64,000 nucleotides of DNA from Tabrizicola sp. TH137 (GTDB lineage: Bacteria > Pseudomonadota > Alphaproteobacteria > Rhodobacterales > Rhodobacteraceae), in contig NZ_PKRQ01000007.1 in assembly GCF_002855575.1 (NCBI RefSeq), positions 62,001 to 126,000 of the forward strand. Direction: 5' to 3'. This document shows positions 21,099 through 28,640 of this stretch, one piece after another. Both the position numbers and the translations under genes were made by a program. The notes beneath the pieces were generated by a model that had not been told where the DNA came from, ran no database searches, and saw only the letters and a list, made by a program, of their open reading frames with translations. Each line of letters begins with the position of its first letter. Position 1 is the stretch's first letter.

Positions 21099-21165
21099 CC
21101 GCCTCCCCCCTTGCAACCCGGCCCGGCTTCTGCCCTTCTGGCGCAGCCCCCGGAAAGACATGTGA

Positions 21166-21732
21166 ATGCCCCGCCTCCTCGCGCCCCTCCTCGCTCTCGC
21201 GCTGCTCGCCGCCTGCCAGCTCGGCCAGCCGGGCCGTGACGGCGCAGCCGCATCCGGGGCCAACCCCGTCACCGGCGGCGCCATCACCACCACCACGCTC
21301 GACGCCCCGCCTCCAGCCGCCACCCCCACGGCAGCCGAGATCTCCGCAACAGCCGCCCCCGCGGGCGCGCCAAGACCCCAACCCAGGCCCGATACCGCGA
21401 CTGCCGCAACCGCAGAAACGGCAGAAACGGCAGAAACGGCAGAACCCGCCCCGCCCGACCCCGCCGCCGAACCCGCAATCCCCGCCATCCTCAAATCGCC
21501 TAGCGAAATCGCCTGCGAAGATGACGGTGGCACATGGGCCCGCGCCGGCGAAGGCGGCGGCATGGCCTGCATCTACCAGACCCGCGACGGCGGCAGACGC
21601 TGCGACGGCAAGGACGATTGCGAAGGCGAATGCCTCGCCCGCTCCCGCTCCTGCTCGCCCATCAAACCGCTCTTCGGCTGCAATGCCGTCCTCCTCGACA
21701 CCGGGGCCGAGGTGACGCTATGCCTCGACTGA
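21166..21732 (+). CDS. Cysteine-rich lipoprotein of unknown function
   Basis: The 188-residue product begins with a type II signal peptide (LLALALLAAC, lipobox LAAC with Cys at 17), so it should be lipid-anchored on the periplasmic side. A low-complexity Ala/Pro/Thr linker follows, including a threefold 9-bp repeat encoding AET units near residues 83-93. The C-terminal domain of about 75 residues is folded-looking, with eight Cys spaced as IACEDDGG, MACIYQ, RRCDGKDDCEGECLARSRSC, FGCNAV and a terminal LCLD, consistent with disulfides. No family was recognised. Its last 13 nt overlap the next lipoprotein gene. Confidence 0.75.
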   Translation: MPRLLAPLLALALLAACQLGQPGRDGAAASGANPVTGGAITTTTLDAPPPAATPTAAEISATAAPAGAPRPQPRPDTATAATAETAETAETAEPAPPDPAAEPAIPAILKSPSEIACEDDGGTWARAGEGGGMACIYQTRDGGRRCDGKDDCEGECLARSRSCSPIKPLFGCNAVLLDTGAEVTLCLD

Positions 21733-22238
21733 TCCCCGCCCTCCTCCTCGCCCTCCTCGCCGCCTGCACCCAGACGACACGGATCGACGGCTTCCGCTCA
21801 CAAGGGCCGATCTATTCCAACGCCGTCCTCGACCTGCGCCAGATCACCGGCACCTGGACCCAGGCCGCCGCCTTCACTGCCGCCCGCGCCACCTGCCGCC
21901 CCGGCGGGGCCGAGATCACCGCCACCCCCACCGGCCTGTCCATCCGCGCCCGGCTCTGCCTGAACGGGGCCGACCTCGCCTATGCCGGCCCCCTCGCCAT
22001 CACCGGCCCCGGCCGCCTGCGCCCCACGGGCAAGGCCCCCAGACCGCTTGACCGCGACTGGTGGCTCCTCTGGGCCGATGCCGATCTGCGCACCCTCGTC
22101 CTCGGCACGCCGGATGGCAGCTTCGGCTTCATCCTCAATCGCGGCGGCCCCCTGCCGCCCGACCGGCTGACCGCCGCCCGCGACATCCTCGACTGGAACG
22201 GATACGACATCACCCGCCTCGCAACCTTCACGCGCTGA
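21720..22238 (+). CDS. Lipocalin-like lipoprotein
   Basis: The 172-residue protein starts with MPRLIPALLLALLAAC, a type II signal peptide with lipobox LAAC. The mature part resembles apolipoprotein D/Blc-type lipocalins: an early ITGTWTQAA segment corresponding to the GxWYExA motif, a central DRDWWLLWADADLRTLVLGTP strand pair, and a C-terminal FGFILNRGG plus helix (DRLTAARDILDWNGYD). It is slightly diverged, having Thr in place of the usual Tyr. It would bind a small hydrophobic ligand in the outer membrane or periplasm. It overlaps the upstream Cys-rich lipoprotein gene, so the two are co-expressed. Confidence 0.75.
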   Translation: MPRLIPALLLALLAACTQTTRIDGFRSQGPIYSNAVLDLRQITGTWTQAAAFTAARATCRPGGAEITATPTGLSIRARLCLNGADLAYAGPLAITGPGRLRPTGKAPRPLDRDWWLLWADADLRTLVLGTPDGSFGFILNRGGPLPPDRLTAARDILDWNGYDITRLATFTR

Positions 22239-22289
22239 TCCTCGTCCGCCGGTCTTCACCCGCCGTAAACGCAGCGCCCGGCGCGTGGC

Positions 22290-22337
22290 CACAGTTTGCG
22301 GCACAGAAAACGGCACGGAACACGGCACAGCCGCCAC
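22290..22337. repeat. 12-bp direct repeat array, copy 1
   Basis: Four successive 12-bp units of the form CACRG-N4/5-CGG start at 22290, 22302, 22314 and 22326 (CACAGTTTGCGG, CACAGAAAACGG, CACGGAACACGG, then a diverged unit). The array is preceded by GTGGC. It lies between the stops of convergent genes. Confidence 0.75.
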
Positions 22338-22405
22338 GGCCAAGCACCCCTCGCCCCGCCTCACCCTTCCTTAAGGATTTCCGCCTTCGCCGCCCGCACT
22401 GTGGC

Positions 22406-22453
22406 CACAGTTTGCGGCACAGTTTGCGGCACAGGATACGGCACAGCCGTTTT
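22406..22453. repeat. 12-bp direct repeat array, copy 2
   Basis: A second array of the same unit starts exactly 116 nt after the first: CACAGTTTGCGG twice (22406, 22418), CACAGGATACGG (22430) and a partial unit (22442), again preceded by GTGGC. Its right edge touches the stop codon of the XRE regulator gene. Both strands read as four-residue periodic peptides but no start or conserved gene supports coding. Confidence 0.75.
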
Positions 22454-23310
22454 CACCCGATCCGCAGCCGCAACCCCCGCAAATGCTCGGCCACATCCCT
22501 GGCGCTGAAGGCCGCTTCCTTCACCAGCCAGTCAAAATGCTGGCTGATCTGCTGCACCCGGCCACTGTCCCGAAACGCCAGATAATGCCGCCCCAGATAG
22601 ACCACCGCCAGCAATGGCCCGAACACCGTCACCGGCGCAGAAAACACCCGTTTCGCATCGAACAGATACAGCCGCAGCGACGGATAAAGCTGTTCCGTCA
22701 ACAGGATAAGCCGGTCCATCTGCTCGGCCCGCACCCGCGCCTCCAGCCCCGCATAATAGCCCGTCCCACCCGCAAAGGCCGCGATCTCATGCAAAGGCAG
22801 CGCGATTTCGTAATCCGACCGGGCATTCCGCATCCATTGCAACCGGTCCTCAAAGGCCCCCAGCGCCTGCTCCGCCGTCCGGCCCAGTTGCGGGCGATAT
22901 TCCCACTCCACCATCGCCCGCGTCTTCAACATGTCGGGCAAAGTCGCCGGAACATGCCGTATCTTGTAGCCCGCCGCCTCCTGATGCCAGCCAAAGATCG
23001 TCTCGTCGATCAGCGCGCGCGGCGCTTCCGTCACGGTAAGGCTTGTCGCCAATAGATCGGCAATCGGCTCCGGCCGCCCCGTCAACCCCAACAGCCAATC
23101 GGCCGAGATTCCCAATGCCTGCGCACAATCCGCCGCCAGTTGCGCATTCGGCAGCCGCGTCCCGGCCGCCAGCAACTGCGACAGCGTGGACCGATCCACC
23201 CCCACCACCCGCGCCAGCGCCGCGCGGCTCATGCCCTTGTCGGCCATCGCCTCGGCCAGCCGCGCGCGAAACAGCCCGGCCCGATCCCGCTTGTCCATTT
23301 TTCCCATCAT
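22453..23310 (-). CDS. XRE-family helix-turn-helix regulator with large C-terminal domain
   Basis: The 285-residue protein has an N-terminal Cro/CI-type helix-turn-helix at about 16-70 (FRARLAEAMADKGMSRAALARVVGVDRSTLSQLL region), followed by a roughly 200-residue domain without a recognised name but conserved-looking (LPDMLKTRAMVEWEYRP, GTGYYAGLEARVRAEQMDRLI, FGPLLAVVYLGRHYLAFRDS). The ATG at 23310 lies after GAGGAAAG. It is divergent from the desaturase gene. A regulator with a small-molecule or stress-sensing C-terminal part is likely; its targets may be itself and the adjacent desaturase. Confidence 0.8.
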   Translation of the reverse strand: MMGKMDKRDRAGLFRARLAEAMADKGMSRAALARVVGVDRSTLSQLLAAGTRLPNAQLAADCAQALGISADWLLGLTGRPEPIADLLATSLTVTEAPRALIDETIFGWHQEAAGYKIRHVPATLPDMLKTRAMVEWEYRPQLGRTAEQALGAFEDRLQWMRNARSDYEIALPLHEIAAFAGGTGYYAGLEARVRAEQMDRLILLTEQLYPSLRLYLFDAKRVFSAPVTVFGPLLAVVYLGRHYLAFRDSGRVQQISQHFDWLVKEAAFSARDVAEHLRGLRLRIG

Positions 23311-23311
23311 C

Positions 23312-23327
23312 GGTGACTTTCCTCACC
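23312..23327. promoter_or_regulatory. Candidate operator in front of the XRE regulator
   Basis: GGTGACTTTCCTCACC is a 5-bp inverted repeat with a 6-nt spacer placed over the ribosome-binding region of the XRE gene, a common spot for autoregulation. Evidence is only the symmetry. Confidence 0.25.
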
Positions 23328-23420
23328 AAATGTGATCTTTCGTTGCGTATCCTCCGGATTCTCCACCGCCAAGGCAAGTGCTATTGCTATCCTGTCATCC
23401 TCCTGTCACGGGGCCCCAGA

Positions 23421-24329
23421 TTGCGCGACGACAGCCCGGCCATCGAATGGCCAACCCTGCTCCTCCTCCTCGCCACCTATGGGCTCTGGGCAATCGGAAC
23501 GACGCAAGCCTTTGAATTCAGTTCGTTTCTCGGCATCGTCCTGACCGGCATCGCCATCGCGCAATTCTCCTCGCTCCAGCACGAGATCCTGCACGGCCAC
23601 CCCTTCCGCTCCCGCCGCGTCAACGAAGCCCTGGCCTTCCCGGCCTTCACCCTGACCGTCCCCTATGGCCGTTTCCGCGACACCCATCTCGCCCATCACC
23701 ACGACCCGATCCTGACCGATCCCTATGACGACCCCGAGTCGAACTACTTCGATCCGGTGGTCTGGGCGCGTCTGCCCGCATGGGTCAAGTCCCTGTTCCG
23801 CCTCAACAATACGCTCCTTGGCCGGGTCACGATCGGCCCTCTCCTCGGCGCCATGCTGTGGCTTGGCAGCGAAGCGAAGGGCCTCTTGCGCAACGATCCC
23901 GGCCTGCGCCGCGACTGGGCGCTGCATGCCGCCGGCCTCATCCCGGTCATCCTCTGGCTCTGGGTCGCCGCCATGCCCTGGTGGGCCTATCTCCTCGCCG
24001 CCTGGATCGGCCACGGCCTGCTGAAGATCCGCACCTTCCTCGAACACCGCGCGCATGAGGCCGCCCGCGCCCGCACCGTGATCATCGAAGATCGCGGCCC
24101 GCTTTCCCTCTTGTTTCTGAACAACAATTTCCACGTCGTGCATCACATGCACCCCAATGTGCCGTGGTATCGCCTCCCCGCGCTCTATGCCGCCAACCGC
24201 GATCACTACCTGCGCCGCAACGACGGCTACCGCTACCGCAGCTATGCCGAAATCTTCCGCGCCCACTTCCTCCGCGCCAAGGACCCGGTCCCGCATCCCC
24301 TCATGCCGGGCCCTGATGCCAGACACTGA
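23421..24329 (+). CDS. Membrane fatty-acid desaturase / hydroxylase family
   Basis: The protein shows the three histidine clusters of the membrane di-iron desaturase family: HEILHGH (54-60), HLAHHHDP (89-96) and FHVVHHMHP near residue 235, with four hydrophobic spans between them. It resembles beta-carotene hydroxylase-like or acyl-lipid desaturases that work at the inner membrane. There is no ATG in frame upstream of the conserved part; TTG at 23421 (then RDDSPAIEWP) is taken as start, with TTG at 23343 as the alternative. Substrate (fatty acid or carotenoid) cannot be decided from sequence. Confidence 0.8.
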   Translation: MRDDSPAIEWPTLLLLLATYGLWAIGTTQAFEFSSFLGIVLTGIAIAQFSSLQHEILHGHPFRSRRVNEALAFPAFTLTVPYGRFRDTHLAHHHDPILTDPYDDPESNYFDPVVWARLPAWVKSLFRLNNTLLGRVTIGPLLGAMLWLGSEAKGLLRNDPGLRRDWALHAAGLIPVILWLWVAAMPWWAYLLAAWIGHGLLKIRTFLEHRAHEAARARTVIIEDRGPLSLLFLNNNFHVVHHMHPNVPWYRLPALYAANRDHYLRRNDGYRYRSYAEIFRAHFLRAKDPVPHPLMPGPDARH

Positions 24330-24423
24330 CGGCAGCTAGGCCATATCCCTCAGGCCCCACCGCCAAAGCCCCGATACGCAAAGGCCATTTCCTGCTATGC
24401 TCGCCACACAGCAGGAGGCCACC

Positions 24424-24996
24424 ATGCGCCCAACCATCCTCGCCACGCTCGCCGCCCTCGCCCTGACGGCCCTCCCCGCCACGGCTCGCCCGGTGCCCTA
24501 TATCCTCGAACCCGCCGAATCCGTCGTGGGGTTCGAAACCGATTTCGGCCCCGACCTCATCACCGGCGACATGCCGGTCAAGACTGCCGACCTCATCCTC
24601 GATTTCGACCGGGTAGAGAATTCGCAAATCGCCGTCGCCCTTGACGTGACCGGCGCACAGGCCTCCTTCCCCTTCGCCGCACAGGCGCTCAAGGGGCCGA
24701 AAGTCCTTGATTCTGCAAGCTTTCCGGAAATGTCCTTCCAATCCACCCGGGTCACCCCGCAGGGCGAGGGCGCCGCGGTGGAAGGCCTGCTCACGATCCG
24801 CGGCGTCACCCGCCCGGTCAGTCTCGACGCGATGATCTGGCGACAGAAGGGCCATGCCGAAGGCGATCTCAGCCAGCTCACCGTCCGGCTCACCGGCGCC
24901 GTCCTGCGCTCCGACTACGGCGCCACCGGCTGGGCCGACATGGTGGGGGATGAGGTGCGCCTCACCATCCTCGCCCGTATCGCCCGGGTGGACTGA
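24424..24996 (+). CDS. YceI family periplasmic protein
   Basis: The 190-residue protein has an N-terminal signal peptide (RPTILATLAALALTALPATA) and a lipocalin-like YceI domain with the typical features VVGFETDFG, FPFAAQALKGPKVLDSASFPEMSFQS and LTIRGVTRPVSL. YceI proteins bind polyisoprenoid or amide lipids. The start follows AGGAGGCCACC. It overlaps the cytochrome b561 gene by one base, the common yceI-yceJ arrangement. Confidence 0.92.
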   Translation: MRPTILATLAALALTALPATARPVPYILEPAESVVGFETDFGPDLITGDMPVKTADLILDFDRVENSQIAVALDVTGAQASFPFAAQALKGPKVLDSASFPEMSFQSTRVTPQGEGAAVEGLLTIRGVTRPVSLDAMIWRQKGHAEGDLSQLTVRLTGAVLRSDYGATGWADMVGDEVRLTILARIARVD

Positions 24997-25538
24997 TGCT
25001 GCGAAACGGCGCCGAAAGCTTCGGCCTCGTTTCCCGCCTCCTCCACTGGGGCATCGCGGGGCTGGTGGTGGTCATGCTCTCCCTCGGCCTCAGGCTTGAG
25101 GACATGCAACCGGGCCTTGCCAACCTCTGGCTCTACGGACTGCACAAGTCCTTGGGACTCCTCACCCTTTCCCTGATGCTCGCCCGCATCCTGTGGCACC
25201 TCTACAGCCCCCCGCCCCGCCCCATCGGCGGCGGCTGGCAGGCCCGCGCCGCCCGCGCCACCCATGGGGCGATCTACCTCCTCCTCCTCGCCATCCCCCT
25301 TTCCGGCTGGATCGGCAGCGCCGCCACCGGCCTCGACGTGGTGATCTTCGACCGCTGGACCCTGCCCGCCATCGCCCCGGTCTCCCCGGATTGGGAAGCC
25401 CGCGCCTTCGCCCTCCACGACGCGCTGACCAAGGTCCTGATCCTCCTCCTCTTCCTCCACATGGGCGCCGCGCTGAAGCGCGAGATGGACGGCGACGGCA
25501 CGCTGCGCCGCATGATCACCGGCCGCGCCCGCGACTGA
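24996..25538 (+). CDS. Cytochrome b561
   Basis: The 180-residue protein has four membrane spans and paired haem-ligand histidines (His17 in RLLHWGIAG, His50 in YGLHKSLGL, and His residues in the [10 protein letters not shown] and [12 protein letters not shown] segments). It belongs to the prokaryotic b561/YceJ family that passes electrons from the quinone pool. With YceI, it probably forms a small redox/lipid module. It starts inside the yceI stop. Confidence 0.9.
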   Translation: MLRNGAESFGLVSRLLHWGIAGLVVVMLSLGLRLEDMQPGLANLWLYGLHKSLGLLTLSLMLARILWHLYSPPPRPIGGGWQARAARATHGAIYLLLLAIPLSGWIGSAATGLDVVIFDRWTLPAIAPVSPDWEARAFALHDALTKVLILLLFLHMGAALKREMDGDGTLRRMITGRARD

Positions 25539-25644
25539 CCCGCAGGCCGCAGCGTCGCAGAATCGCCACCCGCCGCGCCTAACCTCTGGCCCTTGCGGCA
25601 ACCCCGCGCTAAACAGCGCGCGCATCGGGACGAAAGGCGCATCC

Positions 25645-27363
25645 ATGGCACGGATTCTGATCACCTCCGCCATTCCTTACATCAACGGGATCAAGCACTT
25701 GGGCAACCTCGTCGGCTCCCAGCTTCCCGCCGACCTCTTCGCCCGCTACATGCGCGCCCGTGGCCATGAAGTCATGTTCATCTGCGCCACCGACGAACAC
25801 GGCACCCCTGCCGAACTGGCCGCCGCCAAGGCTGGCAAACCGGTCGAGGAATACTGCGCCGAAATGCACAAGGTGCAGGCCGATCTCGCCAAAGGCTTCC
25901 GCCTCAGCTTCGATCACTTTGGCCGCTCCTCCAGCCAGCGCAACCACCGCCTGACCCAGCATTTCGCAGGCCGTCTGGCCGAAAACGGCCTGATCGCCGA
26001 AGTCTCTGAAAAGCAGGTCTTTTCCATCGACGACAACCGCTTCCTGCCCGACCGCTACATCACCGGCACCTGCCCCAATTGCGGGTACGAGGCCGCGCGC
26101 GGCGACCAGTGCGAAAACTGCACCAAGCAGCTCGATCCGACCGACCTGATCAACCCCCGCTCCTCCATCTCCGGCTCCACCAACCTCGAAGTGCGGGAAA
26201 CCAAACACCTCTACCTCCGCCAGCGCGCCCTGAAGGACAAGCTGGAGGCATGGATTGACAGCAAGACCGACTGGCCGATCCTGACCACCTCCATCGCCAA
26301 GAAATGGCTGAACGACGGTGACGGATTGCAAGACCGCGGCATCACCCGCGATCTCTACTGGGGCATCCCGGTGAAGAAGGGCAGCGAGGATTGGCCCGGC
26401 ATGGAGGGCAAGGTCTTCTATGTCTGGTTCGACGCCCCCATCGAATACATCGCCGGCACCGCCGAATGGGCCGATGCCAACGGCCTGGACGACGCCGCAT
26501 GGGAACGCTGGTGGCGCACCGACAAGGGCGCCGCGGACGTCACCTATTACCAGTTCATGGGCAAGGACAACGTGCCCTTCCACACCCTGTCCTTCCCCGC
26601 CACCATCCTGGGGTCGGGCGAGCCGTGGAAGCTTGTGGATTACCTCAAGTCCTTCAATTACCTCAATTATGACGGCGGCCAATTCTCCACCAGCCAGGGC
26701 CGCGGCGTCTTCATGGATCAGGCCCTGTCAATCCTGCCCGCCGATTACTGGCGCTGGTGGCTCCTCTCCCACGCGCCGGAAAACTCCGACAGCGAATTCA
26801 CCTGGGAAAACTTCCAGGCCTCCGTGAACAAGGACCTCGCCGATGTCCTTGGCAATTTCGTCAGCCGCGTGACCAAATTCGCCAAGTCCAAACTCGGCGA
26901 AACCATCCCCTCGGGCGGCGACTTAACCGCCGCTGAAACCGCGCTCATCGCCGACCTTGGCGCCCGCATCCGCGACTACGAAACCCTGATGGCGCAGATG
27001 GAGGTCCGCAAGGCCGCCGCCGAACTCCGCGCCATCTGGGTGATCGGCAACGAATACCTCCAATCCGCCGCCCCCTGGTCCGCCGTCAAGACAGATCCCG
27101 CGCGGGCCGAGGCGATCGTCCGCCTCTCGCTCAACCTGATCCGCGTCTATGCGATCCTGTCCCAACCCTTCATCCCCGACGCCGCCGCCACCATGATGCA
27201 GGCGATGGGGTCCGATGACTGGACATGGCCGGACGATATCCACGCAACCCTCCGCGCCCTGCCTTCCGGGCATCACTTCACCGTCCCCGAAAACCTCTTC
27301 CGCAAGATCACGGATGAGGAACGCGCGGAATGGCAACAGAAATTCTCCGGCGTCCGGACCTGA
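25645..27363 (+). CDS. metG: Methionyl-tRNA synthetase
   Basis: The 572-residue enzyme charges tRNA-Met. The class I HIGH motif is in [11 protein letters not shown]; the zinc knuckle is [17 protein letters not shown]. The KMSKS loop reads [10 protein letters not shown], a variant common in Rhodobacterales. The C-terminal anticodon-binding region ([24 protein letters not shown]) follows. No C-terminal tRNA-binding appendix is present, so it is the short form. It is a monocistronic-looking gene with a hairpin 115 nt after its stop. Confidence 0.95.
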   Translation: MARILITSAIPYINGIKHLGNLVGSQLPADLFARYMRARGHEVMFICATDEHGTPAELAAAKAGKPVEEYCAEMHKVQADLAKGFRLSFDHFGRSSSQRNHRLTQHFAGRLAENGLIAEVSEKQVFSIDDNRFLPDRYITGTCPNCGYEAARGDQCENCTKQLDPTDLINPRSSISGSTNLEVRETKHLYLRQRALKDKLEAWIDSKTDWPILTTSIAKKWLNDGDGLQDRGITRDLYWGIPVKKGSEDWPGMEGKVFYVWFDAPIEYIAGTAEWADANGLDDAAWERWWRTDKGAADVTYYQFMGKDNVPFHTLSFPATILGSGEPWKLVDYLKSFNYLNYDGGQFSTSQGRGVFMDQALSILPADYWRWWLLSHAPENSDSEFTWENFQASVNKDLADVLGNFVSRVTKFAKSKLGETIPSGGDLTAAETALIADLGARIRDYETLMAQMEVRKAAAELRAIWVIGNEYLQSAAPWSAVKTDPARAEAIVRLSLNLIRVYAILSQPFIPDAAATMMQAMGSDDWTWPDDIHATLRALPSGHHFTVPENLFRKITDEERAEWQQKFSGVRT

Positions 27364-27370
27364 CCCCCGG

Positions 27371-27392
27371 CTTCATCTTGGCCCAAATACTC
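27371..27392 (-). repeat. Dispersed intergenic element, copy 1
   Basis: On the minus strand the segment reads GAGTATTTGGGCCAAGATGA (first 20 bases), similar to the GAGGATATTTG element at 28567. Short sequences of this GAGTATTT...AAGA type are scattered at gene ends in Rhodobacteraceae (from memory; not computed here). Confidence 0.45.
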
Positions 27393-27477
27393 TCAGGGGG
27401 AGGAGCCCGTCAGGGCGACGGGGGCGGAACGCCCCCCGGCGGAGCCGACGCGGCAGCGGAGGCGACAGAAAAGGAAT

Positions 27478-27496
27478 GCGGGCCGGAACGGCCCGC
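27478..27496 (+). terminator. Hairpin between metG and the aldo/keto reductase
   Basis: GCGGGCC and GGCCCGC form a perfect 7-bp stem around GGAAC. It may end metG transcription, or affect the leader of the downstream gene, which starts 25 nt later. Confidence 0.45.
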
Positions 27497-27521
27497 GCAA
27501 TTCTGACAGCAGGAGCGTGAC

Positions 27522-28514
27522 ATGACCCTCTCGACCACCCCCTTCGGCAGAACCGGCAAGACCGTTACCCGCATCGGCTTTGGCGCCTGGGCCATCGGGG
27601 GCAGTTGGGGCGACGTGTCCGAAGGCGAGGCAAAGGCCACGCTCGAAGCCGCGCTCGACGCCGGCATGACCTTCATCGACACCGCCGATGTCTATGGCGA
27701 TGGCCGCTCCGAACGCATCATCCGCGACGTGCTGGCATCCCGCTCCGGTCCCCGCCCCTTTGTCGCCACCAAGGCGGGCCGCCGCCTCTCGCCCCACATC
27801 GCTTCCGGCTACACGATTGAAAACATTGAATCCTTCATCGACCGCAGCCTGAAGAACCTTGGGCTTGATTGCCTCGACCTCGTGCAGCTTCACTGCCCGC
27901 CGACCGAGGTCTATTACACCCCCGCCCTCTTCGACGGGCTGGAAGCCCTGAAATCCAAAGGCAAGATCGCCCAATGGGGCGTCTCGGTCGAAAAGGTGGA
28001 AGAGGCGCTCAAGGCCATCGAATATCCGGGCTGCGCCTCGGTCCAGATCATCTACAACCTCTTCCGCCAGCGTCCCGCCACCCTCTTCTTCCGCGAGGCA
28101 CAGGCGCGCAATGTGGCCACCATCATCCGCGTCCCCCTCGCCTCCGGCATGCTCACCGGCAAGATGACCGCCGCCAGCACCTTCGCCGCCGACGACCATC
28201 GCAACTTCAACCGGCATGGGCAGGCCTTCGACGTGGGCGAAACCTTCTCCGGCGTCCCCTATGACGTGGCCCTTCAGGCGGTGGAGGAGTTGCGCCCGCT
28301 CGTCCCGCAAGGCGCGACCATGGCGCAATTCGCCCTGCGCTGGATCCTGATGGAAGAGGCCGCGACCGTCGTCATCCCCGGCGCGCGGACCCAAGCGCAA
28401 AGCATCGCCAATGCCGGGGCCGATGCGCTTGCCCCCCTGCCCGCCGCCACGATGCAGGCCTGCCGCGCGGTCTATGACCGCCTCATCGCCCCCCATGTGC
28501 ATCAGCGCTGGTGA
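27522..28514 (+). CDS. Aldo/keto reductase
   Basis: The 330-residue NADPH-dependent oxidoreductase shows the catalytic Asp and Tyr in FIDTADVYGDGRSE, the Lys in FVATKAGRR and the His in LVQLHCPPTE, in proper order for the TIM barrel. The cofactor end (VVIPGARTQAQSIANAGA) is also present. Family members reduce aldehydes or sugars; the substrate is not deducible. AGGAGCG lies before the ATG. It is followed by a hairpin and converges with ilvD. Confidence 0.9.
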   Translation: MTLSTTPFGRTGKTVTRIGFGAWAIGGSWGDVSEGEAKATLEAALDAGMTFIDTADVYGDGRSERIIRDVLASRSGPRPFVATKAGRRLSPHIASGYTIENIESFIDRSLKNLGLDCLDLVQLHCPPTEVYYTPALFDGLEALKSKGKIAQWGVSVEKVEEALKAIEYPGCASVQIIYNLFRQRPATLFFREAQARNVATIIRVPLASGMLTGKMTAASTFAADDHRNFNRHGQAFDVGETFSGVPYDVALQAVEELRPLVPQGATMAQFALRWILMEEAATVVIPGARTQAQSIANAGADALAPLPAATMQACRAVYDRLIAPHVHQRW

Positions 28515-28525
28515 CGACCGTCGCA

Positions 28526-28544
28526 GGGGGGCCGTCTGCCCCCC
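28526..28544 (+). terminator. Hairpin after the aldo/keto reductase
   Basis: GGGGGGC and GCCCCCC pair around CGTCT, 11 nt after the stop codon. It is followed by TCGGCC rather than a T-tract. Confidence 0.45.
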
Positions 28545-28566
28545 TCGGCCTGCGGCCTCACCCCCC

Positions 28567-28588
28567 GAGGATATTTGAAGACAGAAAG
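28567..28588 (+). repeat. Dispersed intergenic element, copy 2
   Basis: GAGGATATTTG followed by AAGACAGAAAG, related to the element at 27371-27392 on the other strand. It lies between two hairpins in the gap between convergent genes. Confidence 0.45.
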
Positions 28589-28590
28589 TG

Positions 28591-28618
28591 AAAGGGGCGT
28601 CACATCGGACGCCCCTTT
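28591..28618. terminator. Bidirectional terminator between aldo/keto reductase and ilvD
   Basis: AAAGGGGCGTC and GACGCCCCTTT form a perfect 11-bp stem around ACATCG. The A-run before and T-run after make it work on both strands; on the minus strand it lies 22 nt after the ilvD stop. Confidence 0.8.
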
Positions 28619-28640
28619 GCTTCAGGTTTTCAAGCCCCTA

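Noticed and set aside
22290-22453. The 12-bp arrays as a CRISPR
   Set aside because: Units are 12 bp with no spacer and there are no cas genes; period and structure do not fit.
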